From assembly GCF_023343835.1 (NCBI RefSeq), contig NC_064472.1, forward strand, positions 9,415,469 to 9,479,468: 64,000 nt of DNA, in the 5' to 3' direction. Under the pieces are notes generated by a model that made no database searches, was not told the DNA's origin, and saw nothing but the letters and a program-made list of their open reading frames with translations. Source of the DNA: Lagopus muta (taxonomy: Eukaryota; Chordata; Aves; Galliformes; Phasianidae). Positions 42,534-64,000 of the stretch are shown in pieces (the stretch's first letter is position 1; the number at the start of each line of letters is the position of its first letter). Both the position numbers and the translations under genes were made by a program.

Positions 42534-42744
42534 ATGGGGAAGGACTACTACAAGATTTTGGGCATCCAGTCTGGAGCCAACGAGGATGAAATCAAGAAAG
42601 CCTACCGGAAAATGGCCCTCAAGTATCACCCCGATAAGAATAAAGACCCCAATGCCGAGGAGAAGTTCAAGGAGATTGCGGAGGCTTACGACGTGCTGAG
42701 TGACCCCAAAAAGCGAGCTGTGTACGACCAGTATGGGGAGGAAG
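42534..42744 (+). CDS. DNAJB5: DNAJB5 coding exon 1 (J domain, residues 1-70)
   Basis: The exon opens at 42497 after CTGCTTTCAG. The frame is also open through the 37 bases before ATG 42534, permitting N-terminal extension from upstream exons. The donor is GAAG|GTAAGG, phase 1. Confidence 0.95.
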
Positions 42745-45700
42745 GTAAGGGGACGATGGGGGGGACACAGAGGCATCCCAGGCTCCTGAGGAGGTTGGTA
42801 TGGGTGAGATGGGGTGCTGAAGCCCAACTTGCAGTACCTCCAAGTGGGAGTTGAAGTGGGAGAATCACTTCTCCACCAGTCCTGCTTTGCTCTGCTGCCA
42901 GAAATAACGCCCTGACCCATTTCCCCGCTCCCCAGCCAAGGAGATGGCACCTAGTGTTTGGCAGTGCCGCCCCAAAAAGCTGAATGCTGAGGTGATGGAG
43001 GAGAATGGAGCCCGTGTGCTGGGACGGTGTTAGAGCAACCCTTTCCTCGACCTAAATTTCCATCACAGCAGTGCTCTCTTTGCCTGGATGTCCCCCACAG
43101 GTTCCCTGTTCACGTGCTGCCAGCCCCACTTTTCTCCCTGGGACAGGCTGACCTACATGATTCAAAGCTTTTCCCAATTTAAGTAATAGGTTTTTTGTTT
43201 TGAAACCAAGCGGCTGCTGTTGTCTCCCGGTTGGCATGGAGGAGGAGAGCAGCTCCACCACACACAGCCTTATTAGTCGAATATGGAAGCCTGCAACCCC
43301 ATTTGCTGAGGGTGAGGAGAGCACTGAATAGCATCGGCATTAATCAGCCGGGGACTTGGGTGCTGAAAAGAGCAGCAGGTCCACTGTGCTCTGTGGAAGG
43401 TGCAGCCCCTCCTGGGGGCCCAGCAAGCAGGTGCACCTGCTCTTGGGACAGCAGAGATTCCTTTGTTGGCCCAGCTGGCATAGAACAGGCTCTGTGCTGT
43501 GCAATCTTAGGGGGCAAGACTTGAGAGGGGACAGAGTTTTGCTGCTGACCGATGGAAATTATTTGCACTCCTGAAAGATGCTGGAGAATGAGAAGTATCT
43601 GAAACTTAAGTGAAAAGCAGAGGAGCTCTTTGAAGAAGTGACCAGAGGTTGTCAGCAGTCAGGGTGTGAGAGCAGACCTGGGGAAAATCCCTCTAGGTTT
43701 ATTTGAGCAAATCTTGGGTGAAGTTCCAGGAAATCTCTGTCTGGCAGTGTGCTGCCTATAGGCATTACTCAACCCGTTATTTGTGTCACTGCCACAGGGG
43801 ATGCACAGAGCCACGGTGATTTGCTGCTGTTTAAAATTAGAAGCAGCTTTCTCCAGGGAGAAAGTAGCATTTCCTTGGGGGCACCGCTGAAATCAGACCC
43901 TGCCTTTGCCTTTGATGGGCATCGTGGAATTAAAGCAACTGTGTAAAGGTGAAAGCTTCTGGTTGCACAGTCCAGGGTCAGAGTCCATCAGCAGGGGCTG
44001 CTGAAGTAAGAGTGAGTTCAGTAATGCAGAAGAAAATAGCTGTGGGGGAACAGGCCCTCATGGCAGTGGGGCTTGGAATTGATTGTACCTCATTGTCCCT
44101 GGCCCCATAGCTAGATTAGGGATTGAGTTACCCAAAACAGAAGCAGCAGCAGGTTCAGCCCTTAAGGGACATGGGGTTGCCTGCAGAAATCCCAGCATCT
44201 GCTCCACAGAGCTCAAGCACCAGCAACACCAAGTGCCTTCAGTGAGCAGTGCTGGTGGCCCCAGCACATTCAGTCATCTCCCATCTGCTCTGTGCTGCTG
44301 AGCATCTGTGGGCTTTTTGCATGTGCAAGGGCAGGGCTTGGATTTCCCTGTGGCTGGTAGCCACTGAGTTATTTCCAGAGTTCCCTGGTTAGTAGCCCAG
44401 TCTCTGCTGCCCATAGTCATGCACCAGGACACTTCCAGTTGGGAGAGAGTGACCCATCCCTGGGGTTGGGAAATACTGTCTCCCATTGCACATCTGGGAC
44501 AATAACTGAGCTACAGCTTGCAGCAACGTGATCCAGGTGTCAGTATTTGGAGAGTTTTCTGGGCCCCATGGATTGAGATGGGCTTGCGAGGTTTGCTTCT
44601 CCTGCCCTACAGCCCAGCCCCCAACCTGGGAACCATGCCAGGGAAAGGAGAAGCTCTCAAAACTAGACCTGCACAGCTGAGAGGTAGGAGAGGAATGTTG
44701 CTGCTCTTTTCGTCCCCTGTGGAGCTGTGGACCCCACGAGGAGGCTGAGAGCCCAACTGGGCAAAGGAGATCCCAGCTAGGGAGAGTGTGAGAGGAAGAA
44801 AAAGTCCTCTTCCACCCAGGAGGATAAGCTCTGCAGTCAAAGCATGTCCCCTCTGTGTTTTTCCCCTCCTGCTGCCAACAGTGAGGATGGTACTGGCACA
44901 ACAGCAACCCATCAGAAATAGTCCTTTACTATCACCAGCATGCCCTGAAAATAGCTCTTGAGTCTGGCTTGTGTTAACCTTTCCCTGGTGAAAAAATGGG
45001 CCCCCAGAGGCATCTTGTTGGTGTGACCTCTAGGGATTACCTGTGGTACAGCTGTCAGTGTAGTTCACCTTGGGTAGCAGATAACTCACCCACGGTGGGT
45101 TTTGTGTGAGCCTTGACTGAGTATTGTTGACTAAATGATGGCCAGAGCACTGGCCTTGGCAAATCTGCTCCACCTGCCGCTCACAGTGGCAGATGGTGGG
45201 ATTCTTAGCCTCCTGTAATGCGCGGGGTTTCTTTGGCTAGTTTTCTCTGGACTGGGCAAGGTGTTTGGCAAGAAGTGCTGCTGTTACACTTAGAAGTGAT
45301 GAGGCTGTGCTATGGGACTGGAAGGGTTCACTTGTTCAGGCTTGGAAGGCACAACAGGATGGAAGGAAGCCTGCCAACAGGGAAAAAAAGGATATGGGCT
45401 AGTCATGAAATATATTGGATGAAAGGAAGTAATCAAGCAAGCATTTCAGAAAGAACAGGACCAGAAGGGCTTTTGACCTTGAGTTTGCTGGGTACAAAAT
45501 CACAGAATATCCCGAATTGGAAGGGACACATAGATCATCCAACTCATGGCTCCTTACAGGACCACAACCAAAATTCAAATCCCCTCTCTGAGAGCATTGT
45601 CCAAGCACTTCCTGAGTTCTGGAAGGCTTGGGGTGGCGACTGCTGCCCTGAAGAGCCTGTTCTGTGCCCACCGCCCCCTGCTGAAAAAGCTTTTCCTAAT

Positions 45701-48700
45701 AACCAATCTGACCCTCCTCTGATGCAGCTTCATGCAAAATACAAGCAGGGGTTGAGATGGTGCCTCCCCAGCCTGTGGAGGTCATGCTGCTGCTCGAGGA
45801 GTACCGGCGCCGTGGGTCTCAGCAGCTTTCTCCTGGCAGGGAACATTAATGTCTTCTCTTCCCCGTTCTCTTCCAGGTCTTAAGACTGGAGGTGGCTCCT
45901 CTGGTGGCTCAGGGAACACTTTCCACTACACGTTCCATGGAGATCCCCACGCCACTTTTGCGTCTTTCTTTGGAGGCTCCAACCCTTTCGATATCTTCTT
46001 CGCCAGCAGCCGCTCCCGGATGTTCAATGGCTTTGACCAGGAAGATATGGATATCGACGATGATGATGATCCTTTCAGTGCCTTTGGCCGTTTTGGCTTC
46101 AATGGCATTAATGGGGTTCACCGGCGGCACCAGGAGTCCCTGCACACACGGAGGAAGGTCCAAGACCCGCCTGTCATCCATGAGCTCAAGGTGTCCCTGG
46201 AAGAGATCTACCACGGCTCCACCAAGAGGATGAAGATCACCCGCAGAAGGCTCAATCCTGATGGCCGGACCATGCGAACTGAGGATAAGATCCTTAACAT
46301 TGTCATCAAACGGGGTTGGAAGGAGGGAACCAAAATCACATTCCCCAAAGAAGGGGACGCCACCCCAGACAACATCCCTGCTGACATCGTCTTCATCCTC
46401 AAGGACAAGCCTCACTCGCACTTCAAGAGGGATGGGACGAATGTGGTCTACACCGCAAACATCAGTCTTAAAGAGGTGAGTGTCGGTGGGAAGGAAGTGG
46501 CACGGGCTGAGAGGTGGCACATGGCTGTGCCACATGACCCAGGATGGGAGCCAGGCCTCATCCTGTGCTGATGGGGGACCAGGTAGGGCACGAGAGACCA
46601 GTGCTCAGTTTTGGAGAGCTGCTCAACTGCTGTGCTGGGTGTAGAACATGGGTACTGCGATCTCTGCTGAGCGCGTCTGGAGCAAACACAGGTGGTATTT
46701 ACCCATTTTCTCCCTTACCCGTGTGCCTTAACCCTTCTATTTCAGAGTAGGGTATATGGAAGAGAGCTCAGGTGCTCTGTAGGAACAAGGGAGGACCCAA
46801 GCTTTCTGATGTAAGTCTGGTGCCTGCCTGTTCTCACAGCCACGCAGCTGTGGCTCTGCTGTCCCACATGGCGATGGTACCTCTTCACCTGGTCAGAAGA
46901 CAGGGTCACGCCTCATTCTTGCTGAGAACTGCTTCAGCCCAAACAATTGAATTTTGGGGGGTTCTTCCTTCCCTAAATACAGAGCAAATTAAACAAAATA
47001 TTCAGCCTGTGAGCAAAATGCAGCACATTCCTGCCATCAGTCCTGGAGGTCACAGCGCGACTCACGCCAGAGCAGCAAACCAGGTGAAGGTGGGAAAGGA
47101 AGGGGAGCTTACCTCAGCTCAAGATGTGCATTCGCTGCTGCTGCTAACTGCTTTTTAATAAATCCCAGCTGGCAGCTGCATTTAACTTTGACGATTATGG
47201 CAGCTGCCATTTGCTGTTCCTTTCAGACTGTAGACGCTGTCTGTCTTCTTAATGAGCTCTTTTTTTTTTTTTTTTTCTTTGAAGACAGATTTATGTTCTG
47301 AAATTCAGTAGCATTTAATAGAAGTAAGCTCAATGGGCCAGACCTGAGGCAAGGAAACGTGAGCTGCTGAGCGTGCTAGCAAGCTGAGAGCTCTGTGGTG
47401 ACACGGACTGACACTGGCTGTCCTGGGGTCAAGGGAGCACTGTGGGGCAGGCTAAGCTGGGTGCTCTGAAGCAAGCTCATCTCATGTTAACCTGTAGGAT
47501 GGGAGCTGATTTTACATTGTGGTGCAGAACGGATTCAAACAAAGAGGTTATTCCTGTGGCGAGTGGCCTCTCTAGAAATACTTGGGAGAGGCTGCCTCAT
47601 TTATGGCATCCTGCATGCTATATCACAGCTGCTTCCTTCTGTGCACTCCCATATCTGTTAAAATTAACCCCAAGCTGTTAGTCGGTGCCCGACCTGTTAG
47701 TCCAGGTGGACAGAGCTGTGCTCAGCTCTGCCTTTGGAGCAGCAAGCTGAGAAACTGCCTGGCTCCTGCCTGCAAGATGTCTGTGGTCTCCATCCAGCTT
47801 CCTGTCAACAGAGCATGTGTTGGCATTTGCTTTGCTTGATGCAGTCACAAAGAGAGACTGCTGGAAATTGCTGGTCTGGGCAAATTCCTCATCTCTTTGA
47901 GCTGGGCTTCCTGTTCTTTGCACAGCCTCACTGCAGACCAGACGTGTGGGGGAGCTGCTGGCCTGGCTGCCATCCTCAGCCCCATGCTTGCCAGGGTAGG
48001 GCAGTGCTCTACTGCTTTCATCTTCCGTGAGTCGCAGCAGCTTAAGAGCTGCAAAACGTGAGCAGATGCCAGGAGCTCCCCAGCTCCATATGCCATCATC
48101 TCAGTATGTGATGGAGCAAATCACAGCACAACCTCTTCATCTAAGCCTACAGCTATAGCCTCTAGTTCTGTCCTCGTGCTTCATCCTTGCAGGAGCCTTG
48201 TTTTAGCTGGAGCTTTGAGCTTCAATGCTGGAGCGAGCAGCACAGCACGGTGCCAGCAGGAGCTGGGAGCTGCAGTCCTACTTGTAGTCATGTGCAGATA
48301 CATGGGGAGGGCAGGAGGACTGGGGACGCAGCATCACCTGCTTCTTTTGTCTCCTTCCCAAACTGTAGTAGGGGTGAACTCAGTCTGCTGGCTCTGTGGT
48401 TGGGACTTGCAACCCCCAGAGCTGCCTCCAGCAGTGCCAGGTCAAGCAGAGGTGATGATGAGGGGTTGCCAAGGATGGGCAGCTGCATGGCTCCTTGGGG
48501 CATGGGTGCTGCAGATGAAGGAAGTGGAGCTGGGCTTCCCTAGAGCCTTGTGGGCTGCAGGGAACTGTCCATTCCAAAAATTACAGTGGGTGGCTAAGGG
48601 AGGGAGGAGTGACAACACTAATAGCCCTGTCAGCCTCCCAGTAGGATTATCAGCACTGTTGGGTTCTCAGGGAGATGGGAGCAGCAGTACCCCGCAGCAT

Positions 48701-50525
48701 CCTTCACCTGACATCACCTTCCCTGAAGCACCAGCAGCCCCCCCCATTGCCACGAGCAGAGTGGGACTGCTGCTGACCCAGATAGAGCTCAGCGCTCACA
48801 GCTCAGACATCAAACCCACGCCGGTTTCATACCCAGGCAGAAACTGAGACACTTTCTAGGATGCAGGGCAGCTCCCATGGCTGCGCTCACTGCGTCTCGC
48901 CCCAATATGGGCTCTTGTGTTGCCTGAACAACCAGTTTTCTTACACGGCAGCAAAGTTGGGCCAGAAGGATAGAAAATAGGAACATACGGTGGAGGAGTG
49001 ATCGCCTCAAACTCTTACATCTTGGCTCTCAGAAGGAAACGCTGAGATCCTGTCTGTATGTGCTGTTCCCACCTGCTTCTGCTCCCATCCCACAGCTTTT
49101 GCAGGGCAAGAACCGTGCTGGGGGGCAGCACCCATGTGTGAGCCTGGCAGGGCTTTGCTCCATCAACCCCCCGTCCTCTTCTGTGGGTTGGATGCAAACA
49201 TCCCAGCCGCTTTTTCTCCTGCCCTCTTTCCATGTCAAACGCTCACTCTGGGAGAAATTTTTCCTGATATTCAACCTGAAACCTGGCTGCAGCCTCCCAC
49301 CTCCTTAGCCCAAGATCCAGGCCCAGTATGGATGGTGCTGTGTTGGCTTTGCTGCAGAGCCTCAGCAGCACAGAGACTGACAGGAGAGCTGTTCCTGCTG
49401 GTGCCTCCTCTTGTGATGGCTCTGGAAGCTTTTTCAGAGGATGCAGCTGCAGAGCATCCTTCCCTACTTCCTTTTGGGTGTCTTTTGGGGATGGGGGTGG
49501 ACAAGTGCTTTGTGTGCAGGGCAGGACCAGCCCTAGGAGTCCTCCCCTTCCAGAATTATCGCTCTGCAGCCTCTCTCCTTGCTGAAAGCCTGGAGACACT
49601 GCTGCCCACATATACAGCAGAGCTGTCTGAGTTATTTAAGGACACAAGGATTTTCTTGCTGCATTCCCACGTCACGTGGCTTGCTCATGCAGGCTGGTTT
49701 GCGGCTGCTGCCGGTTTCTGCAGTAGGCAGCACCCAGTTCCAGGGAGGGAATGGCAGCTTTAAAATCACCTCTTGGCTTTGCCATGGGGGAATGGAGAAC
49801 GAAAAGACCTCCCTGTGGCAGGGATGCAGGGCCCACTGGGGTCACACTCCCCAGGCCTGCGTTTTCAGGTCCTGCCTCACTGCCTCTTCCTTCTTGGGTC
49901 ACCAAGGTGTAAAAATAGCCGTGGGGCAGCGGCGCGATGCCATAACCCATGGCGGCCCCAGCTTCCAGGAAAGCATGGTGCTGTGCCGCGTGGCTGTGCC
50001 GTGCCACGTGCCCTGGGCTGTGCTATAGATAACCCCAGGTCTGCGCAGCGACAGCTGATGCACCGCAGAGGCATCCGATGAGCTCAGCTGGGTTTTCGGC
50101 TGCCCCTATCCCCGTCCCGGCTCCCCAGTCAGGTGGCGAGGAGCTAAATTTAGGCTGCTTGTTGTTGGTCATTGGTGGTGCCGTGGGGAGGAGCAGGGAT
50201 GGGGACTCGGCAACACAGGGTGGGAGGCTCAGGGCTCTCGTGGTGCACTTACGGGCCGGCTGATGGTGTGTCTCCCTTCCTGTCCCCTCAGGCCCTATGC
50301 GGCTGCACCGTGAACATTCCCACCATTGACGGGAGGGTGATCCCGCTGCCCTGCAACGACATCATCAAGCCGGGCACAGTGAAGAGACTGCGCGGGGAGG
50401 GGCTGCCTTTCCCCAAGGCCCCCAGCCAGCGAGGAGACTTGATTGTGGAGTTCAAAATCCGCTTCCCGGACAGAATAGCTCCCCAGACGAGACAGATCCT
50501 CAAGCAGCACCTCCCATGCTCCTAG
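42534..50525 (+). CDS. DNAJB5: DNAJB5 (Hsc40), DnaJ/HSP40 subfamily B member 5, complete coding region
   Basis: Three exons, 42534-42744, 45877-46475 and 50292-50525, sum to 1044 bases, 347 residues plus TAG (mammalian form 348 as I recall). The J domain spans residues 4-69 with the HPD motif at 32-34, which stimulates HSP70 ATPase. A Gly/Phe-rich segment follows with [16 protein letters not shown]. An acidic DIDDDDD patch lies near residues 135-145. Two C-terminal substrate-binding domains end in the conserved [10 protein letters not shown]. The protein is a cytosolic/nuclear type II HSP40 co-chaperone. All introns are GT-AG. Regulation by heat shock is suggested by the promoter element at 36600-36612. 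Family assignment is firm; distinction from DNAJB1/DNAJB4 rests on the C-terminus, the [15 protein letters not shown] stretch and the neighbouring genes. Confidence 0.95.
45499..45735 (-). mobile_element. CR1 3'-end fragment, minus orientation
   Basis: AATCACAGAATATCCCGAATTGGAAGGGACACATAGATCATCCAACTC is a reverse-complemented CR1 end. It continues into GAGCATTGTCCAAGCACTTCCTGA and CTTTTCCTAATAACCAATCTGACC. It lies about 140 bp upstream of DNAJB5 coding exon 2. Confidence 0.88.
45877..46475 (+). CDS. DNAJB5: DNAJB5 coding exon 2 (residues 71-270)
   Basis: Acceptor CGTTCTCTTCCAG, donor AAAGAG|GTGAGT. Encodes the Gly/Phe-rich and acidic region and the first C-terminal substrate-binding domain, including [15 protein letters not shown] and [15 protein letters not shown]. 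Confidence 0.96.
49240..49300 (-). mobile_element. Short CR1-like fragment
   Basis: GGGAGAAATTTTTCCTGATATTCAACCTGAAACC resembles the reverse complement of the CR1 tail segment GGTTTAGGTTGGATATTAGG. Small and diverged. DNAJB5 intron. Confidence 0.5.
50292..50525 (+). CDS. DNAJB5: DNAJB5 terminal coding exon 3 (residues 271-347)
   Basis: Acceptor GTCCCCTCAG. Begins [15 protein letters not shown], contains the conserved [15 protein letters not shown] block and ends QHLPCS, TAG at 50523-50525. Confidence 0.96.
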   Translation, partial: ALCGCTVNIPTIDGRVIPLPCNDIIKPGTVKRLRGEGLPFPKAPSQRGDLIVEFKIRFPDRIAPQTRQILKQHLPCS

Positions 50526-52180
50526 AGCCCCGGGGACTCTCCTCCAAGCAGCAATACTCCAAATGCACGTGCCGCAGCATCTGGCTCACACAGAGCAGAG
50601 GTGCCAGAGCACTTTCAAATGCAAAAAACCCACTTTTCTTCCCCAAAACTCCCATCTGTCCCACCCACCTCTGCCCCTCTTGCCCCATTTTGTACTCCAG
50701 TGGTGGGAGAGTCTCCTGCCCTCACCTCTCTCCCAGCTGCCGCCTTTTTTTGTTTTTTTCAGAGGTCCGGCTTTGCTGCCTCGCACAAGCGCACGGCACA
50801 GGCTGTGACTTGGGGATGTGCATCACTTTGTGGTTTTTGTGTCACCCGCTTTTCAAGCCAACCTTCTGACCGGAGGGTGGGATTGTAGGGAGCTCAGAGC
50901 AGTGTAAATAGGACTTCACGGGATCTCGCGTCCCTCCGTGTTAGATTTCTCTTCCCTTCTTTGATACTTGCTGCTGTTCAAGGTCCCGCCGTACCGAGGT
51001 GCCAAGGAAACCGTCCTGAGCGCGTACGGCCAAGGGACCGCTCCTACCGGACCGTTTCTAACCTGGGACCACAGCACCCAATCCTACTGCGGTCCCCTCT
51101 CCTGTGCCAAGACCACCACCGAGTGTCACCTGTGCCAATGGACGGAGCTCAGAGCAGTGGGGACGGTCCCTTCCAGCCTCCTGCCCAGGCTGGGAGCTTT
51201 CTTGTTCAGATGTGTTGAGTTTGCATTGCTGCTTTATTTTTTAATACATATATTTAGCTCGTTAGGTAACTCTGTAAGGGTTTTCTCTGCCCGTTTTGGG
51301 TTTCCTGGAGTGGTTGACCCCGCTGTTGGGGAGCAGCTCAGCCATACAAACAACCTGCCTGTGAGAGTGGAGAATGTGTGTAGCACAAGACTGGGTGCAA
51401 AAGCAGAGCCAAGCGTGAGCAGAGCTGTGGTTTTGACTAGTGTTCGAGTTCAACCTTATGGATTGTAATAGGTAGAGAAATGCACGTGTATATATTTTTC
51501 TACAAGGAAGTCTAATTCAGGAGGTGTTTCCGAGCGTGACGGTGGAGCTGAGAGGAGCATGAGGCAATCTGCTTGGTGGTTTGGTTTTCAAATGCTGTAT
51601 TTTTTTAAAAACTTCGGATTTCCATCAGGAGAATTTTTATATTTCTTACCTTCCTCAGCCAACTCTGCCTCTTGCCATTTTTTTCCCTGGAGGGGCCAGC
51701 AGGGCTCCTCCACCACTGCAGCTCTGCGCCTGCCTGAGCGGCGCGGAGAAAGCCAAGGCGCTTCCCCGGGCACCTTTCTGTGAAGGGAAATCACTGGCTT
51801 GAAGCAGAGATCTGGAGGTATACAGCTGTACAGTGCATCACGTGGCAGGAGGACAGCCCGTGGGCATGGGGATAGAGCACTTGCATTATTAAAGCACTAC
51901 TTAATTTATCAACCAGTTTGACTTCAGGTTGGGGCGCGCCGCCTTTTCCCTCCACTGATCTCTCTGGAGTTCAGCATGCAGAAAACTGGTGGACACTGAT
52001 GGAGCGAGAAGACAGGTCAGCACACAGATGCAAGCTGCTTTGTTTTTCTCAGTTTCTATGAGACCTGAATGTTTTATAGTGTTTTGGGTTTTTTTTTGTT
52101 TGTTTTTTTTTTAATGTAACTTTTTTTTTTTTTTGTAATGTCAGTATTGAAGAAAAATAAAAAATATTTTGAAAAATATA
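50526..52180 (+). other. DNAJB5: DNAJB5 3' untranslated region
   Basis: About 1.65 kb with T-rich tracts near 52090-52135 and an AATAAA hexamer at 52156-52161, the best candidate polyadenylation signal. No other coding sequence is recognised in it. Confidence 0.75.
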
Positions 52181-54815
52181 ACTCATTGGTATGTGTTGTG
52201 GTGGGAGGTGCTCACCCCTGGTACAGGGGAAGGGCCTCGGGCTCCTGCTGGTCCCATCTCTCCTGTTGGAGTGATGCTGGGACCCAGCTCTTCTCAGAGG
52301 AACCCCGGTGCTCGGTGAGGAGAGCAGCACAGGATGCAGCCGGGGAAATTCCCTCTGGTGCCAGGAAATCCGCTTGTCCATCGGTGCAGTCAACCCCCCA
52401 AGGAAGTCCATTCTTTGAGACCTCGCACCCTGGATAGGGCAAGGACCACAGCGAGCTGCTTTGGGAGGAGCTTGAAACGAGGCTTTTCATCAATCCTTCC
52501 CTCCCGTTCCCCTCCAGGACTGCGTGTAACCCCGCAGCTTGGTCCTGAGGACAGCAGCAGCCGTGGTCCACCCCTGGTGGCTTCGGAGCAAGCTGGGTCA
52601 GGGATTCGATGGGAACAAGGACTGGAGCCGCAGTGAGCACGGCCACCGCCTGCCCTCTGCTGGCAGCAGGAACCCAGTGGGCCCATAGGCTGCGGGGTGA
52701 TGCCAAACCAGCCTGCAAATCAGCGCCTTGGCCATTGGGGGCCTCCCCGCCACACACCTCGTGCCCGGTGGAGCCGAGCTTTACGGCTGGGGCGCGCTGA
52801 ACACGGCTTTAGGGCCACGCCAGGGAGCTCTGGCCATGGCAACATGGGAAGAGCCCAGCCAAGCTCCCAGACTCTGTCCACCTGGGGGCTACTCCAGCCC
52901 CAGCCACTGCTTCAGAAGTTCCCAGGGGTGCCAGCCCTTCGAGTGGATTTAATCAGTATTTGTAATTAGGAGAGGAGGCAGGGAAATGAGCTCCAAGAAA
53001 CTGGGACACACAGCACCTCCTGCCCCAAGCTGCAGGGTGCACAGCAGTGCCGATGCTGGATTTGCCAGCAATACTGCCCAAGCTCAGCAGTGCATGGTGG
53101 CATCCCCAAAGCACCTGTGAAGAAGAAATCTGCTCAGTGCCAGAGCTGGGTAAGGCTTTTAATAAGTCCAGAAGAGCTCCTAAAGAGATAGCCTTTTACC
53201 CTTCCCTGGATTGCAGATAGCACACTTCCCCAAGCAGCAGCACATCCCCACGAGCTGGCAGTGCTGTCCTGACGGCATTGAACGCGGGTGGTGCAAGGAC
53301 AGCCAGGCACTGTGCTGGAATGGGTCTCTGAACTAGGTCAGACCACCTGAGCAGGCGCTGCCCAGCCTCCCAGGGGCTCCCCCGGCCTCCTCCTGCAGCC
53401 AGCAGCAGGTCGTTGTGCTATTTAAGCAGTGTTCTCAGTTTTGGTGCGTTTTTCCCCAGCCCCCCTTTTCTCCTGGATAGCCCCATCATTCTGCCACACT
53501 GGGATTCCCCTCACTCCTCATTTCCTTCCCTTTAAGTCCAGGTGATCTGACGGAGTTCTTCTAAATGTGGCAGCTTTTGGAGCCAAAATGCCCTGGAGTC
53601 TCCCCAGCAACCCTGTGGGCACCTTCACTGTTCATTCCAGCACAGTCTCTACTTATCTCTACAAAAATCCCATTCCTGCTAGCCCTGAGTAGCTGAGCAC
53701 ACAGCTCTTCTGTGAATCTGACAGCCAAAACGCCAAGCACTCTTCAGTTGAGAGCTGGATCACATACAGCCTGGTGCACTGCTCTTTTGGGTGAGTGCAA
53801 CAGGTAATCCCATTTGTAACATCCCACACACTGCTAAATGCAGCCCAAAGCTGGACAATGCAGATGGCTGGTGAAAGATACCTACCTACCATTTGGTGGC
53901 CAAAGCCGCACATTCAAGTTAGGTAAGGAGAATCAAATTAGCCACAGGAAATTGCTGCGACAGTTCAACCTAAGAGCATGCATCTCCCTGCCCTGTGCTG
54001 ATTTCAGATCTGCAAAGACAAGGCACAGCCGTGGGCTCCAGCCATAGATGAGCAAGGGAGCACGCAGACAGAGCAGGAACCAGCTGCCAAGCCCAGGGAG
54101 GGCTTCTCTTATGTGAAATAAGCGCAGCAGAAGCACATTTTTCAGTTAATAGAAAATAAAGCAAGGATCAGGATGTGAAAGGGAAAAAAAAAAAAAGCAC
54201 AAGAAGTGGATCAAAATCTGACTACTGAGACTGCATGGAATCACAACAAAAAGCAGGCTCACAGCAAAGAACCAAACCTTTCATCAGAAGCCCAAAGGGA
54301 CACAGGGATTGTTTCCACAAAGGTGGAAGTCTCCTTGCAGAGTCTTACGAAAACTGCTGCTACAGCATCAGAGGAAGCTCCCATTCCCTAACCACATTTG
54401 GGTTATCCTGCATCATAAGCTCAGGAACAGCCCAGGAACCCTTCTGTGACCATCTTCAAGCAGGGCTGATGAGAAGAGGATTCCTCAGGGAGTCCTTTGC
54501 TGCACAAAAGCCAAAGCAGCAAGAGACCCAACAGCTCACAGCCAGCACTGGAGAAGCAACACCAGATACCTGCCATTTAACTCAGTGCTTACTTCCAAGT
54601 TGGGGCACAGGAGAGAGACTGCCCAACCACTTTCTTCCATTAGCATCAAAGAGCAACTACACACACTCCAGGAAAACGCACAAATATTGGCTGTGCTACA
54701 CAAGAGAGGCAGCTGAGAAGCGTTCAAGATTGCAAGTGAGACATGGGATTTACAAGGCAGTATTGCCAGTGCTGTGGCAGTACTACATAAAGGAATTGCC
54801 AGAGCCTAGAGGCTA
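52181..54815. other. Spacer between the convergent DNAJB5 and VCP 3' ends
   Basis: About 2.6 kb with no recognised gene or named repeat. An A13 run lies near 54185. Open frames on either strand are short or overlapping. Confidence 0.5.
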
Positions 54816-55171
54816 GAGTTTTGTGGGATTTTATTCTTTTTTTTAATTATTATTTTTGTAGTTTTTTTTCTTTTTTTTTTTTTAATACAGGCTAGCGTTG
54901 TACCCTTTGCTAAAGCTGCTGATTCTGCCACATAAACTAGAACAGAAATTTCTCAGAAATTAAGTAGGATCCCCTCCTTGTTAATTCACTGTCTGCCTCC
55001 CAACTGAACATCGGTCTGGATTTGTGTTTGCAGAAAACATCCCCTGTACAAAGTCTGACGTGCACCTACACTGTTCTCACTGAGGAATGAAGAAGCCGAG
55101 AGTCCATTAACGTTGGATTTTCCCTGTACAACGTGGCCTGATTTGGAGTTTGGTCCACTGAGGACAGCGAG
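54816..55171 (-). other. VCP: VCP 3' untranslated region and poly(A) signal
   Basis: On the minus strand the stop codon is followed by about 340 bases that end in an A-rich region and an AATAAA hexamer (complement at 54830-54835). Confidence 0.7.

Positions 55172-64000
<8,829 letters not shown>

Noticed and set aside
46476-46571. Continuation of the DNAJB5 frame past exon 2
   Set aside because: Sequence after the GTGAGT donor loses family similarity and stops within 32 codons; it is intron.
48176-48847. A 223-codon frame inside DNAJB5 intron sequence
   Set aside because: Contained within an intron defined by firm flanking exons; low-complexity translation and no family match.

Overview
This is a vertebrate nuclear locus, almost certainly from a bird and probably a galliform such as chicken. 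Three things point there: many CR1 LINE fragments ending in the ATTCTGTG-type 3' repeat, compact introns with CpG-island promoters, and three intron-containing genes in the order PHF24 > DNAJB5 > < VCP. As I recall, human chromosome 9p13.3 has the same order. 9p genes are Z-linked in birds, so Z linkage is likely; species and chromosome are inferences.

Layout. 1-14,300 is gene-poor flank. It holds an LTR-like repeat, a duplicated 160-bp segment around a CR1 fragment, a 3.2-kb degenerate endogenous retrovirus with two LTRs and an env-like remnant (5035-8204), a CATCC/CATCCC minisatellite (12004-12549) and a CR1 fragment. 14,340-22,660 is PHF24 (GINIP), plus strand, with seven coding exons giving 400 residues, one of which uses a GC donor. 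22,660-36,400 is intergenic, with a second LTR-like copy, a CpG-rich minus-strand reading frame at 25.5-25.7 kb, a 3'-end CR1 copy and low-complexity tracts. 36,500-52,190 is DNAJB5, plus strand. Its CpG-island promoter carries a perfect heat-shock element and a palindromic CRE. Three coding exons give 347 residues, and an in-frame alternative first exon at 39,230-39,297 would give 382. 54,815-64,000 is the 3' part of VCP/p97, minus strand: ten exons matching residues 271-806 of the 806-residue family protein, with the rest lying beyond the right edge.

Function. The three genes do not form a pathway. PHF24 is a neuronal G-alpha-i-interacting adaptor, DNAJB5 an inducible HSP70 co-chaperone, and VCP a hexameric AAA+ segregase. 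The last two both belong to protein quality control.

No CRISPR array, tRNA, rRNA, bacterial operon or clearly new gene system was found. The most useful unusual points are the GC-AG intron, the DNAJB5 alternative N-terminus, the promoter layout, the degenerate provirus and one unexplained CpG-rich frame. All alignments were done by eye.
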